In this document: piece after piece, positions 26,180 through 35,503 of the stretch
Numbering within the stretch: position 1 is the first letter of the stretch
Layout of the letters: every line of letters starts with the position of its first letter
NCBI GenBank assembly: GCA_902604975.1
Contig: CACLAY010000007.1
Location: 1-46,390 of the forward strand
Origin: an uncultured Pelagibacteraceae bacterium
GTDB lineage: Bacteria > Pseudomonadota > Alphaproteobacteria > Pelagibacterales > Pelagibacteraceae
Direction of reading: 5' to 3'
DNA: 46,390 nucleotides
The notes under the pieces: generated by a model
What the model saw: only the letters and a program-made list of their open reading frames with translations
The model's database searches: none
Told to the model about the DNA's origin: nothing
Made by a program: the position numbers and the translations under genes

Positions 26180-28615
26180 ATGATGAAATCAAAAGCAAAA
26201 GTTGTAGTAGTAGGTGGTGGAGTTGTTGGTGTTAGTGCTCTTTATCACTTAGCTAAAAAGGGCTGGTCTGATGTTGTTTTGATTGAAAGAAAGGAATTAA
26301 CCTCAGGTTCAACATGGCATGCAGCTGGGTTACTTCCATTATTTAATATGAGCTACTCAGTTGGCCAGTTACATAAATATGCAGTTAATCTTTATAAAAG
26401 TCTAGAAGAAGAAACAGGTAAAAACGTCGGTTTCAGTGTTGTCTCAAATATTAGATTAGCAGACAACAAAGATAGAATGGATGAGTATCATCAATACGCT
26501 GGTGTTGCAAAAACTATCGGAGTAGATGTAAAATTTCTAACACCAGATCAAGTAAAAGAAATTTGGCCTTTGTGTAATACAAAGGATTTAATTGGAGCAA
26601 TTCAACATCCTGAAGATGGATATATTCAACCTGCGGATTTAACACAAGCATTAGCAACGGGCGCAAGAAATAGAGGTGCTGAGATTTATAGAAATACAAC
26701 AGTTCTTGCAATGAAACAAAATAAAGATGGATGGGTTGTTGAAACAGATAAAGGATCTATAGAGTGTGAACATGTAATTTCATGTTCAGGAAATTTTGCT
26801 AGACAAACTGGGAAAATGGTTGGCCTAGATATTCCAGTAATACCAGTTGAACACCAATATATTGTAACAGAACCACATCCGGAAATTCAAAAAAGAAAAA
26901 AAGAAGGTCTTCCTGAAATGGGAGTTTTAAGAGATAGTGATAGCAGATGGTACATGAGAGAAGAAGCAGGTGGTTTAATTTTAGGACCATATGAAGATGG
27001 GGCACCTGCTTGTTATGTAAATGGTCCTTCAAAGGAATCTGAGTATGAACTTTTCCAAGAAGATCTAGATAGACTTGCTCCTCATATTGAAGGAGCTATT
27101 CATAGAGTTCCTGCATTTGGAGAAGTGGGTGTAAAAAAAGTTTATAACGGTGCGATTTGTTATACGCCAGATGGAAATCCGATAGTTGGTCCGGCTTGGG
27201 GTTTAAAGAACTTTTGGATTAACGAAGGTCATAGTTTTGGTATTACAGCAGCCGGTGGAGCTGGATGGCAACTAGCTGAATGGATTGTTGATGGCGAACC
27301 AACAATTGATATGCTTGGTGTAGAACCAAGAAGATATGGAGATTATTGCTCAAAATCATATCTTAAAGAAAAAAACGAAGAGGCTTACAGTCATGTATTT
27401 ATAACTCACTTTCCAGACGAAGAAAGACCAGCTGCGAGACCTTTAAGAACAGCACCCTGTTATGATAGAATGAAAAATCTTGGTGCAGTTTTTGGTCAAA
27501 AATTTGGATGGGAGAGACCAAACTTTTTTGCAACTGATGGCATGGAGCAAAAGGATGATTGGTCGTTTAGAAGATCTAATTGGTTCAAAGCAATTGAAAA
27601 AGAGTGCAAAAACGTAAAAGAAAATGTTGGCTTACTAGATATGACTGCATTTGCTAAATGTAGAATTAAAGGACCTGGAGCTGAAGAATTTTTAGATAAG
27701 TTAGTAGCTAATAAATTGCCAAAAAAAGTTGGTAGAATTAATTTATGTCATGCATTGAATACAAAAGGGGGCGTTCACTCAGAATTTACAATAATGAGAG
27801 AGTCGGAAAATAGTTTTTATCTTGTTTCTGCTGGAGCCTATCAAAGATTGGATCACGATTGGATCTTTGGCTGGATGCCAAAAGATGGATCAGTTCAATT
27901 TGAGAACTTAACAAATAGTAAAGGTGTTCTTGTGGTATCGGGACCGAAAGCAAGAGAATTAATGCAAAGAGTATCAAATGATGATTTTTCAAATGAAAAT
28001 TTTAAATGGTTAAGCGCAAAACAAGTTGATGTTGGCTTTGCACCCGTTAATGCTATGAGAGTTAATTTTGTTGGAGAGCTAGGATGGGAACTTCACCATC
28101 CCATTGAATATCAAAATCATATTTTTGATAAACTTATGGATGCAGGTCAAGATTTAGGTCTAAAGCCTTATGGAATTAGAGCTATGAACAGTTTAAGAGT
28201 TGAAAAATCTTATAAACTAGTTGGAACTGAATTATCAATTGAATATTCGCCTTACGAAAGTGGATTAGATAGATTTATTCATCCAAACAAAGGAAGTTTT
28301 ATTGGACTAGATGCTTTAAATAAATGGAGAGAAAAAGGCTTTGATAATAAGCTTGTTACTTTAGAGGTTCATGAAACTAGTGATGCGGATGTGTTAGGAA
28401 ACAACCCAATTTATGAAAATGGTAGTGTTGTGGGACGTGCAACTGGCGGTGACTTTGGATTTAGACTAGGAAAATCTATCGCACTAGGAATGGTTAAACC
28501 TGAGTTAGCAAATGTTGGACAAAAACTAAGGATTGATATACTTGGTAAAATGCATGAGGCAACAATTTTAGAAGAAAGTCCTTACGATGCAGAAAATAAA
28601 TTATTGAGAGCTTAA
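26180..28615 (+). CDS. Dimethylglycine dehydrogenase-like FAD/GcvT fusion
   Basis: 811 aa. An N-terminal D-amino-acid-oxidase-type FAD domain has [22 protein letters not shown] (about residues 8-29) and [11 protein letters not shown] with His 47, the position of covalent flavin attachment in dimethylglycine dehydrogenase. From about residue 420 there is a GcvT folate-binding domain ([39 protein letters not shown]). It demethylates dimethylglycine to sarcosine, loading the carbon on THF and passing electrons to ETF, whose genes follow with TAATG coupling. Two ATGs (26180, 26183) are adjacent. Sarcosine dehydrogenase is an alternative. Confidence 0.88.
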   Translation: MMKSKAKVVVVGGGVVGVSALYHLAKKGWSDVVLIERKELTSGSTWHAAGLLPLFNMSYSVGQLHKYAVNLYKSLEEETGKNVGFSVVSNIRLADNKDRMDEYHQYAGVAKTIGVDVKFLTPDQVKEIWPLCNTKDLIGAIQHPEDGYIQPADLTQALATGARNRGAEIYRNTTVLAMKQNKDGWVVETDKGSIECEHVISCSGNFARQTGKMVGLDIPVIPVEHQYIVTEPHPEIQKRKKEGLPEMGVLRDSDSRWYMREEAGGLILGPYEDGAPACYVNGPSKESEYELFQEDLDRLAPHIEGAIHRVPAFGEVGVKKVYNGAICYTPDGNPIVGPAWGLKNFWINEGHSFGITAAGGAGWQLAEWIVDGEPTIDMLGVEPRRYGDYCSKSYLKEKNEEAYSHVFITHFPDEERPAARPLRTAPCYDRMKNLGAVFGQKFGWERPNFFATDGMEQKDDWSFRRSNWFKAIEKECKNVKENVGLLDMTAFAKCRIKGPGAEEFLDKLVANKLPKKVGRINLCHALNTKGGVHSEFTIMRESENSFYLVSAGAYQRLDHDWIFGWMPKDGSVQFENLTNSKGVLVVSGPKARELMQRVSNDDFSNENFKWLSAKQVDVGFAPVNAMRVNFVGELGWELHHPIEYQNHIFDKLMDAGQDLGLKPYGIRAMNSLRVEKSYKLVGTELSIEYSPYESGLDRFIHPNKGSFIGLDALNKWREKGFDNKLVTLEVHETSDADVLGNNPIYENGSVVGRATGGDFGFRLGKSIALGMVKPELANVGQKLRIDILGKMHEATILEESPYDAENKLLRA

Positions 28616-29364
28616 TGAAAATTTTAGTCGCTGTAAAAAGAGTTATTGATTATAACGTTCAAATTAGAGTTAAAGAGGACGGTAGTGGTGTAGTTACAGA
28701 TAACGTTAAAATGTCAACGAACCCACCAGATGACAATGCTATTGAGGAAGCTGTAAAAATAAAAGAGTCAGGTAAAGCAACAGAAATAATAGCAGTTACT
28801 GTTGGTGAAGAGAAAGCTCAAGAGACAGTTAGAAAAGCTTTAGCAGTGGGAGCGGATAGAGGAATTCATGTAAAGGTTGATGGTATCATTGAACCTCTTG
28901 CTGTATCTAAAATATTAAAAAAAATTGTTGAAAAAGAAAATCCAGATTTAGTATTTATGGGTAAACAAGCAATTGATGATGACTGTAATCAAACAGGTCA
29001 AATGTTAGCGGCACATTTAAATTGGCCGCAAGCAACTTTTGCTTCAAAAATTGAGGTAAACGATAAATCATTACAAGTTACTAGAGAGGTAGATGAAGGT
29101 CTGGAAACTATAGAAGTTAATACACCAGCTATTGTTACGTGTGATTTAAGATTAAATGAGCCAAGATATGCGTCACTGCCAAATATAATGAAAGCTAAAA
29201 AAAAACCTATTGAACAGATTAATGCGTCAGATCTAGGAGTTGATACAAACCCTAGAATAGAACATATTAAGATCGAAGAACCACCGAAAAGAAAAGCAGG
29301 TATAAAAGTTGCTAATGTCGAGGAATTAGTGCAAAAATTAAAAAATGAGGCTAAGGTAATTTAA
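28615..29364 (+). CDS. etfB: Electron transfer flavoprotein beta subunit
   Basis: 249 aa. [19 protein letters not shown] at the start, the AMP-binding region [18 protein letters not shown] and the partner-recognition loop [18 protein letters not shown] are diagnostic of the ETF beta subunit. It carries electrons from flavin dehydrogenases to ETF-QO. Both flanking gene junctions are TAATG overlaps, so it is tightly coupled with the dehydrogenase upstream and etfA downstream. Confidence 0.97.
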   Translation: MKILVAVKRVIDYNVQIRVKEDGSGVVTDNVKMSTNPPDDNAIEEAVKIKESGKATEIIAVTVGEEKAQETVRKALAVGADRGIHVKVDGIIEPLAVSKILKKIVEKENPDLVFMGKQAIDDDCNQTGQMLAAHLNWPQATFASKIEVNDKSLQVTREVDEGLETIEVNTPAIVTCDLRLNEPRYASLPNIMKAKKKPIEQINASDLGVDTNPRIEHIKIEEPPKRKAGIKVANVEELVQKLKNEAKVI

Positions 29365-30317
29365 TGTCAGTTTTATTAATAGCAGAGCATAACAACAAAG
29401 AGGTAAAACCATTTACTTTAAACGCGATTACAGCTGCATCGCAAATAGATCAAGATCTTCATGTACTGTTAATTGGAAGTAAGGCAGATGATGTTGCAAA
29501 ATCTTTATCTGAAGTTCCTTTAGTAAAAAAAGTTCTGCATATAGATCATGAAATTTATGAAAATTATATTGCTGAGAATTATACTGCAGCAATTTTAAAA
29601 CACTCTGATAAATATTCACATATTATTTGCTCAGCAAATACATTTGGAAAAAACCTTATGCCAAGAGTGGCAGCGTTATTAGATATTTCACAAGTGAGTG
29701 ATATTATAAAAGTTATATCTCCTGATACCTTTTTAAGACCAATTTATGCTGGAAATGCATTTGCTACAGTTAAAAGTAATGATGAAAAAAAATGTGTTAC
29801 TATAAGACCAACATCATTTGAAGCGGCTGAAACAACTGGAGGATCTGCCGAAATAGAAAAAATCGATGCAGCAGATCTAAGTGAGAATACAAAATTTATA
29901 AATAGAGAAGAAATTAAATCAGATAGACCTGAATTAGGCACAGCTAGAATAGTAATTTCAGGTGGTAGAGGCTTACAAAGCGGAGAAAATTTCAAACTGA
30001 TAACTGATGTAGCGGACAAGTTAAATGCTGCAATAGGAGCTTCAAGAGCTGCGGTTGATGCTGGATATATTACAAACGAACATCAAGTGGGACAAACAGG
30101 AAAAGTTGTTGTTCCTGATCTATATATAGCAGTTGGAATTTCTGGAGCCATTCAACATTTAGCAGGAATGAAAGAGAGTAAAGTTATAGTTGCTATAAAT
30201 AAAGATGGTGAAGCACCTATTTTTAGTGTCGCAGATTACGGCCTGGAAGCCGATTTATTCGAAGCACTTCCTCAATTCTTAGAGGAACTGAACAAATTAA
30301 ACACTATACAAAAATAA
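29364..30317 (+). CDS. etfA: Electron transfer flavoprotein alpha subunit
   Basis: 317 aa. The C-terminal FAD-binding domain shows ISGGRGLQSGENF (about residues 197-209), GASRAAVDAGY, HQVGQTGKVVVPDLYIAVGIS and GAIQHLAGM, the hallmarks of EtfA. It forms a heterodimer with EtfB and holds the FAD that is reduced by the dehydrogenase encoded upstream. Confidence 0.97.
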   Translation: MSVLLIAEHNNKEVKPFTLNAITAASQIDQDLHVLLIGSKADDVAKSLSEVPLVKKVLHIDHEIYENYIAENYTAAILKHSDKYSHIICSANTFGKNLMPRVAALLDISQVSDIIKVISPDTFLRPIYAGNAFATVKSNDEKKCVTIRPTSFEAAETTGGSAEIEKIDAADLSENTKFINREEIKSDRPELGTARIVISGGRGLQSGENFKLITDVADKLNAAIGASRAAVDAGYITNEHQVGQTGKVVVPDLYIAVGISGAIQHLAGMKESKVIVAINKDGEAPIFSVADYGLEADLFEALPQFLEELNKLNTIQK

Positions 30318-30338
30318 CAAATACTGTAAGAAATTAGT

Positions 30339-31958
30339 ATGTCCAGAGAAGTGATGGAATACGATGTTGTAATCGTAGGTGGCGGACCATCGGGACTTTC
30401 AACTGCAATAAAATTAAAGCAGTTAAATCCAGATATTAATGTCTGCCTTTTAGAAAAAGCATCTGAAATAGGTGCACATATTTTATCCGGGAACGTGTTT
30501 GAAACACGAGCCTTAGATGAACTGTTGCCAAATTGGAAAGATCTTAATCCACCAATTAAAACAAAAGTTAACAAAGAAAAGTTTCTATTTCTAGGAAAGA
30601 CAAAAAAAATTAGTTGGCCAACCTGGTTATTACCTAAAGTACAACAAAATCATAACAATTATATTATTAGTCTAGCTAATTTATGTAGATGGTTAGCAGA
30701 ACAAGCTGAAACTCTTGGAGTTGAAATATTCCCAGGTTTTCCTGCAAGTGAAGTTTTATACAATGAAGATGGTTCTGTTAAGGGTGTAGCAACTCAAGAT
30801 ATGGGTTTAGATAAAGAAGGTAATAAAAAAGATGGTTATGAACCAGGAATGGAACTTCATGCGAAAGTTACAGTTTTTGCAGAAGGATGTAGAGGACATC
30901 TGGGCAAAGAATTAATTAAAAAATTTGATTTAGATAAAGGAAAAGATCCACAACAGTATGGAATAGGATTTAAAGAAATTTGGGAATTAAAAGAAGAAAA
31001 TCACGACGAAGGCTTAGTGATGCATACGGCAGGCTGGCCATTAGATAATAATACATATGGTGGAAGTTTTGTTTATCATGCTGAAAATAAACAGATATTT
31101 TTAGGATATGTCATTGGTCTTGATTATAAAAATCCTCATCTTTCACCGTTTGATGAATTTCAAAAATTTAAAACTCATCCAGCGATTAGATCAATATTAG
31201 AAGGTGGTAAAAGAATATCATACGGAGCAAGAGCACTTATAGAGGGAGGTTTTCAAAGTCTACCTAAGATGTTTATGCCAGGTGCATTATTAGTTGGTTG
31301 TGATGCTGGTACATTAAATATGCCAAAAATTAAAGGATCACATACTGCAATGAAAAGCGGAATGATTGCAGCGGAAACTATTATTGATCACATAAAATCA
31401 AGTAAAGAATTATCTTATTATGAGGAAAAATTTAAAAAAAGTTGGGTTTATAAAGAGTTATATGTGGCTAGAAATGTTAAACCTAGCTTTAGTTGGGGTT
31501 TAATTCTAGGAATAATATTTACAGGGATTGATCAAATTTTATTTAGAGGAAGATTGCCATTCACACTTAAACATAAACACGCTGATCATGAAACTTTAAA
31601 ACCAGCAAGCGAAATGCCAAAAATAGATTATCCAAAACCAGATAATGTTATTACATTTGATAAAACAAGTTCAGTTTATCTAACAGGAACTAATCATGCT
31701 GAAAATCAACCAGTACATCTTCAACTTAAAGACAAAGATTTACCAATAAAATATACTTTAGGTAAATACGATGAACCTGCACAAAGATATTGTCCAGTTG
31801 GAGTTTATGAAATTCAAAAAGAAAATGATGTTGAGAAATTTGTAATTAATTCTCAAAATTGTATTCATTGTAAAACTTGCGATATAAAAGAGCCATCACA
31901 AAATATTACATGGGTCACGCCTGAAGGTGGGGGTGGACCTAAGTACGGAAATATGTAA
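30339..31958 (+). CDS. Electron transfer flavoprotein-ubiquinone oxidoreductase
   Basis: 539 aa. The FAD-binding loop VVIVGGGPSGLSTA is at residues 10-23. The C-terminal ferredoxin-type motif has Cys 485 (RYCPVGVYE) and Cys 508, 511 and 514 (NCIHCKTCDIKEPSQNITW), binding one [4Fe-4S] cluster. The enzyme sits on the inner membrane and passes electrons from ETF to ubiquinone. A hydrophobic amphipathic segment SWGLILGIIFTGIDQILF (about residues 385-402) would insert in the membrane. Gene order DMGDH-etfB-etfA-ETF-QO encodes a full electron route. Confidence 0.96.
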   Translation: MSREVMEYDVVIVGGGPSGLSTAIKLKQLNPDINVCLLEKASEIGAHILSGNVFETRALDELLPNWKDLNPPIKTKVNKEKFLFLGKTKKISWPTWLLPKVQQNHNNYIISLANLCRWLAEQAETLGVEIFPGFPASEVLYNEDGSVKGVATQDMGLDKEGNKKDGYEPGMELHAKVTVFAEGCRGHLGKELIKKFDLDKGKDPQQYGIGFKEIWELKEENHDEGLVMHTAGWPLDNNTYGGSFVYHAENKQIFLGYVIGLDYKNPHLSPFDEFQKFKTHPAIRSILEGGKRISYGARALIEGGFQSLPKMFMPGALLVGCDAGTLNMPKIKGSHTAMKSGMIAAETIIDHIKSSKELSYYEEKFKKSWVYKELYVARNVKPSFSWGLILGIIFTGIDQILFRGRLPFTLKHKHADHETLKPASEMPKIDYPKPDNVITFDKTSSVYLTGTNHAENQPVHLQLKDKDLPIKYTLGKYDEPAQRYCPVGVYEIQKENDVEKFVINSQNCIHCKTCDIKEPSQNITWVTPEGGGGPKYGNM

Positions 31959-32333
31959 TTAAGAAAGATCTATTGCAAATTTTTTTAAAGTTTCAATTGG
32001 CACTAACTTTAAAGTATTAACGTGAGTTTTTTTTAAATATATAGAACATCCAATTCCCGCCTCTAAAGCTCTCGCAACCCAACTGGCACATACACACCAG
32101 TTATCTCCATCAACCAATCCAGGAAAACCAAATTCAGGGTGAGGTGTTATCAAATCATTACCAGCCTCCTTACACCATTCTAAAAATTCGTCGTTAACTT
32201 TTACACAAACTGTGTGTAAACCACGATCGTTTTCATCTGTGTTACAACAACCGTCTCTGAACCAACCAGTTAATGGATTTTTTGAACATTCTTCAAGATC
32301 TTCACCAAGAACGTTTTTTTGAGCCTCACTCAT
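31959..32333 (-). CDS. DUF2237-family protein
   Basis: 124 aa. KNVLGEDLEECSKNPLTGWFRDGCCNT, DRGLHTVC and the C-terminal GDNWCVCASWVARALEAG correspond to DUF2237, a small conserved family of unknown function. It contains six or more conserved-looking cysteines, which could bind metal. It follows hisI on the same strand with a TAATG overlap and converges with the ETF-QO gene with no intervening base. Confidence 0.9.
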   Translation of the reverse strand: MSEAQKNVLGEDLEECSKNPLTGWFRDGCCNTDENDRGLHTVCVKVNDEFLEWCKEAGNDLITPHPEFGFPGLVDGDNWCVCASWVARALEAGIGCSIYLKKTHVNTLKLVPIETLKKFAIDLS

Positions 32334-32800
32334 TAAATTTTAGTAGGATTAGGTTGTCCTTTATAAACAACTTCTGGATCAAATTTTTTCTTTTCTTCTT
32401 CAAATTTCATTTCTACTTTACGTCCATTTTCAATTTTGCCTATAGGTACTGATCGATAAAAACATGATCTGTAACCAACATGACAACTTGCACCATCACC
32501 AATATCTACAGTTATCCAAACTGCATCTTGATCATCGTCAATTCTTATTTCTTTTACTTTTTGAGTAAAGCCGCTAGTTTTTCCTTTATGCCAAATTTCT
32601 TTTCTAGATCTGCTCCAGTAGTGAGCTTCTTTTGTTTCTATTGTTAATTTTAAAGCTTCAACATTCATATAACCGTGCATAAGAATCTCTTTAGTTTCTG
32701 CACATGTTGTAATTACAGGGATTAAGCCATCATTATCGAATTTTGGAGATAATAGGTTACCTTCCTCTATATCAGCGACATTTTCTCTTTTTTTAAACAT
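32333..32800 (-). CDS. hisI: Phosphoribosyl-AMP cyclohydrolase
   Basis: 155 aa. Core motifs are GLIPVITTCAETKEILMHGYMN, EAHYWSRSRKEIWHKGKTSG and DQDAVWITVDIGDGASCHVGYRSCFYR, the latter carrying zinc-binding cysteines. It opens the ring of phosphoribosyl-AMP in histidine synthesis. The other his genes are not nearby. It is slightly longer than the minimal HisI because of N- and C-terminal extensions. Confidence 0.95.
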   Translation of the reverse strand: MFKKRENVADIEEGNLLSPKFDNDGLIPVITTCAETKEILMHGYMNVEALKLTIETKEAHYWSRSRKEIWHKGKTSGFTQKVKEIRIDDDQDAVWITVDIGDGASCHVGYRSCFYRSVPIGKIENGRKVEMKFEEEKKKFDPEVVYKGQPNPTKI

Positions 32801-32880
32801 ATATAAGTCGCAATATCTAACATATTACTGAATATATTAAATATTTTAAATTTAAGGATTTATATATATAAAAACCCATC

Positions 32881-33483
32881 ATGAAATTAGTAAAAAACGA
32901 AAATAACAAAAATACTGAGATTGTAACAGACGAAGAGGCACGTGAAGCCTTTGTTAAAATCTTAAAATGGATAGGTGAAGATCCATCTAGAGAAGGTTTA
33001 TTAGAAACTCCAAAAAGGGTTACGAAAGCATTCAAAGAATACTTTAAAGGTTACAAAGAGGATCCTAAAGAAATTTTAAGCAAAACTTTTGGGGATGTTG
33101 AAGGATACAGCGACATGGTAGTTCAAAAAAATATTTCTGTACAAAGTCACTGCGAACATCATATGGCACCTATTATTGGAATCGCACATGTTGCTTATAT
33201 TCCAAATGAGAGAGTTGTTGGACTCAGCAAAATTGCAAGAGTTGTGGAAGTTTTTTCAAAAAGACTTCAAACACAAGAAAGATTAACAGTCCAAATCGCA
33301 AATACATTAATGGAGTCATTAGATGCAAAAGGTGTTGCGGTAACCATTGACTCAACTCACCAGTGTATGACTATGCGAGGTATTAAAAAGGAACAAGCTA
33401 CAACTGTTACTAATTTTTATTTAGGTCAATTTAAAGACGATCTTAGTTATCAGAATAGATATTTGCGATTTATTGCAAAATAG
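32881..33483 (+). CDS. folE: GTP cyclohydrolase I
   Basis: 200 aa. The zinc site is visible as SHCEHHMAPIIG (Cys 91, His 94) and HQCMTMRGIKK (Cys 162); GEDPSREGLLETPKRV is the family N-terminal signature. It converts GTP to dihydroneopterin triphosphate, the first step of folate synthesis. It begins a short plus-strand run with the AcuI-type reductase and the LysR gene. It supplies the cofactor used by the THF-dependent demethylases elsewhere in the window. Confidence 0.97.
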   Translation: MKLVKNENNKNTEIVTDEEAREAFVKILKWIGEDPSREGLLETPKRVTKAFKEYFKGYKEDPKEILSKTFGDVEGYSDMVVQKNISVQSHCEHHMAPIIGIAHVAYIPNERVVGLSKIARVVEVFSKRLQTQERLTVQIANTLMESLDAKGVAVTIDSTHQCMTMRGIKKEQATTVTNFYLGQFKDDLSYQNRYLRFIAK

Positions 33484-33496
33484 AGTTTAATTATAC

Positions 33497-34501
33497 ATGC
33501 CTGAAACTTTCAAAGCTCTGGTCGTAAACCAGAATGGTGAAAATTTTTCTCAAGAAGTTAAAGAATTAAATTTTGATTTTTTAAATGAGGGTGAGGTTTT
33601 AGTGAAAATACACTACTCTGATTTAAATTATAAAGATGCTTTGATTTTAAAAGATGGTGCAAAATTAGTAAAAGAGTTTCCAAGAATTCCTGGAATTGAT
33701 TTCTCAGGTACAGTAGCAGAAAGCAAGTCAGATGAATTTAAAGAAGGTGATGAAGTAATACTTACTGGTTGCAGAGTTGGAGAATTATTTCACGGAGGAT
33801 TCTCTCAATATGCAAGAGTCAAAAAAGAATTTCTTATAAAGAAACCTTCAGGTATTGATTTAAAGCAAGCAATGATGATGGGTACAGCAGGTTTTACTGC
33901 TATGTTATGTGCCTTTGCGGTAAAAGCAAAAGAAGAATTATTACTACAAAGTAAAGTGAACGATGTTCTTGTAACAGGTTCAACAGGTGGTGTAGGGATG
34001 GTTGCAGTAAATATTCTGTCAAAAATGGGATGTAATGTAACTGCAATCACAGGAAAACTTGAAAAAGCTGATTATTTAAAAGAATTAGGAGCAAAAACTG
34101 TTTTAGATCGTAAAGAATTTGAAGGTGAACCAAGATTAATTGGTAAAGGTACTTGGGATGGTGTTGTTGACACTGTCGGTGGAAATATTTTAGCAAATGC
34201 AATATCTCAAACAAGATTAAAAGGAATTGTAGCTGTCTGTGGTAATGCGAGTGGAACTAACAAATTAAATACTTCTGTAGTTCCTTTTTATATCAGAGCT
34301 GTAAAACTATGGGGGGTAGATTCAGTTAATGTCAGCAACAAAAGAAAAGAATTTGTATGGGGTGAAGTGCCCAGTTTAGTAGATTTTAGTATTATAGAAA
34401 AATCAATTAAAATAGTTGGGCTTGAGGAACTATTGACTATATTTCCAGAAATGCTTGAAGGAAAATTGAAAAATAGAATTCTAGTGGACGTAAATAAATA
34501 A
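33497..34501 (+). CDS. acuI: Acrylyl-CoA reductase-like (AcuI/YhdH) zinc-free medium-chain dehydrogenase
   Basis: 334 aa. ETFKALVVNQNGENFS, IHYSDLNYKDALILKDG, FPRIPGIDFSGTV and the NADPH loop VLVTGSTGGVGMVAVNIL (about residues 156-173) are typical of the YhdH/AcuI branch. AcuI reduces acryloyl-CoA to propionyl-CoA, important in detoxifying acrylate from DMSP. The branch also includes general quinone-reductase-like proteins, so the substrate is inferred. It overlaps the LysR start by TAATG and follows folE by 13 bases. Confidence 0.85.
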   Translation: MPETFKALVVNQNGENFSQEVKELNFDFLNEGEVLVKIHYSDLNYKDALILKDGAKLVKEFPRIPGIDFSGTVAESKSDEFKEGDEVILTGCRVGELFHGGFSQYARVKKEFLIKKPSGIDLKQAMMMGTAGFTAMLCAFAVKAKEELLLQSKVNDVLVTGSTGGVGMVAVNILSKMGCNVTAITGKLEKADYLKELGAKTVLDRKEFEGEPRLIGKGTWDGVVDTVGGNILANAISQTRLKGIVAVCGNASGTNKLNTSVVPFYIRAVKLWGVDSVNVSNKRKEFVWGEVPSLVDFSIIEKSIKIVGLEELLTIFPEMLEGKLKNRILVDVNK

Positions 34502-35391
34502 TGGATTGGGATAAATTAAAAATTTTTCATGCGGTGGCTGAAGCTGGTAGTTTTACAAGCGCTACTGTAATTCTAAATCTAAGCCAATCTGCAATTAGTA
34601 GACAAATTCAATCTTTAGAAGAAGATTTAAAAGTAAAGTTATTTGAAAGACATGCAAGAGGATTGACACTTACTGAAAATGGTGAATACGTTTATAAAAC
34701 TGCACATGAAGTTATCAGTAAACTTAAGGAGGTAGAAACAACTTTAGGAGATCAAAAACATAAACCAACCGGAAAACTAACAATTACAACTGTTAGAAGT
34801 TTTGGTACTCACTGGTTAACTCCGAGAATTCAAGAGTTTATGCAATTAAATCCAGAAATTGAAATAGAATTAATTTTTGACGATAAAGAGTTAGATTTAA
34901 GCACAAGACAAGCCGATATAGGAATATTTATGAGAAGACCAAAGCAACTTAATTATATTCAAAGAAAACTAATGGACATAAATTACCATATATATGGCTC
35001 AAATAAGTATCTAGAAAAACATGGTATGCCTAAATCTATAAATGATTTAAGCAAGCATAACTTTATATCATTTGGTAGAGGAGCCCCATCACCAGTGTTT
35101 AACCCAGATTGGGCATTAAAACTCGGAATAAAAGATAATAAAAAAAGAAAACCTGTTATGAAAGTAAATAGCGTTATGGGTTTACTGTTAGCAGTCGAAA
35201 GTGGTGTAGGCCTTGCGGCTCTTCCAGATTATTTAGTTGCTTTATCTCGAAATGTAATTAAAGTTCTACCCAGTGTTGAGGGTCCGATTACAGAGGCTCA
35301 CTTTGTTTTTCCAGAATCTTTAAAAAATGTAGCTAGAGTGACAACCTTCAGAAACTTTCTTTATAGTAAAATTTCGGAATTTAAGTCTTAA
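34501..35391 (+). CDS. LysR-family transcriptional regulator
   Basis: 296 aa. The N-terminal winged helix-turn-helix is WDKLKIFHAVAEAGSFTSAT..NLSQSAISRQIQSLEEDLKVKLFERHARGLTLTENG, followed by a two-lobed effector domain (TITTVRSFGTHWLTPRI, GLLLAVESGVGLAALPDYL). Coupled to the AcuI-type gene, it likely senses a metabolite linked to it. It could instead control the iron operon downstream, but the Fur-like sites there argue for different control. Confidence 0.94.
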   Translation: MDWDKLKIFHAVAEAGSFTSATVILNLSQSAISRQIQSLEEDLKVKLFERHARGLTLTENGEYVYKTAHEVISKLKEVETTLGDQKHKPTGKLTITTVRSFGTHWLTPRIQEFMQLNPEIEIELIFDDKELDLSTRQADIGIFMRRPKQLNYIQRKLMDINYHIYGSNKYLEKHGMPKSINDLSKHNFISFGRGAPSPVFNPDWALKLGIKDNKKRKPVMKVNSVMGLLLAVESGVGLAALPDYLVALSRNVIKVLPSVEGPITEAHFVFPESLKNVARVTTFRNFLYSKISEFKS

Positions 35392-35427
35392 AATATCAAT
35401 AATATCTTAGTTAACTGCGTCATTAAT

Positions 35428-35462
35428 GCGATTGATAATCATTATCATTGAGAATAGTTATC
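35428..35462. promoter_or_regulatory. Tandem Fur-type operators
   Basis: The 13-bp site GATAATCATTATC (35434-35446) is a perfect 6-1-6 inverted repeat. The 19-mer 35428-35446 matches the E. coli Fur consensus at 16 of 19 positions. A second, imperfect 6-1-6 element, GAGAAT-A-GTTATC, lies at 35450-35462, with a 16-bp start-to-start offset. Both are upstream of the ferric-iron binding-protein gene, so iron-dependent repression by a Fur-type protein is likely. Confidence 0.75.
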
Positions 35463-35476
35463 AAATTCATTATAAA
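35448..35476 (+). promoter_or_regulatory. Promoter of ferric-iron ABC transporter operon
   Basis: The -35 hexamer TTGAGA (35448-35453) and -10 hexamer TATAAA (35471-35476) are separated by exactly 17 bases and each match the sigma-70 consensus at five of six positions. The second Fur-type site covers part of the -35 and spacer. A purine-rich ribosome-binding site (GAAAGAGAGAGA) precedes ATG 35504. Confidence 0.65.
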
Positions 35477-35503
35477 TTATAAAAAACTGAAAGAGAGAGA
35501 TAT

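Noticed and set aside
34501-35391. LysR protein as regulator of the iron operon
   Set aside because: It is coupled to the AcuI-type gene upstream and Fur-like sites explain control of the iron operon better.
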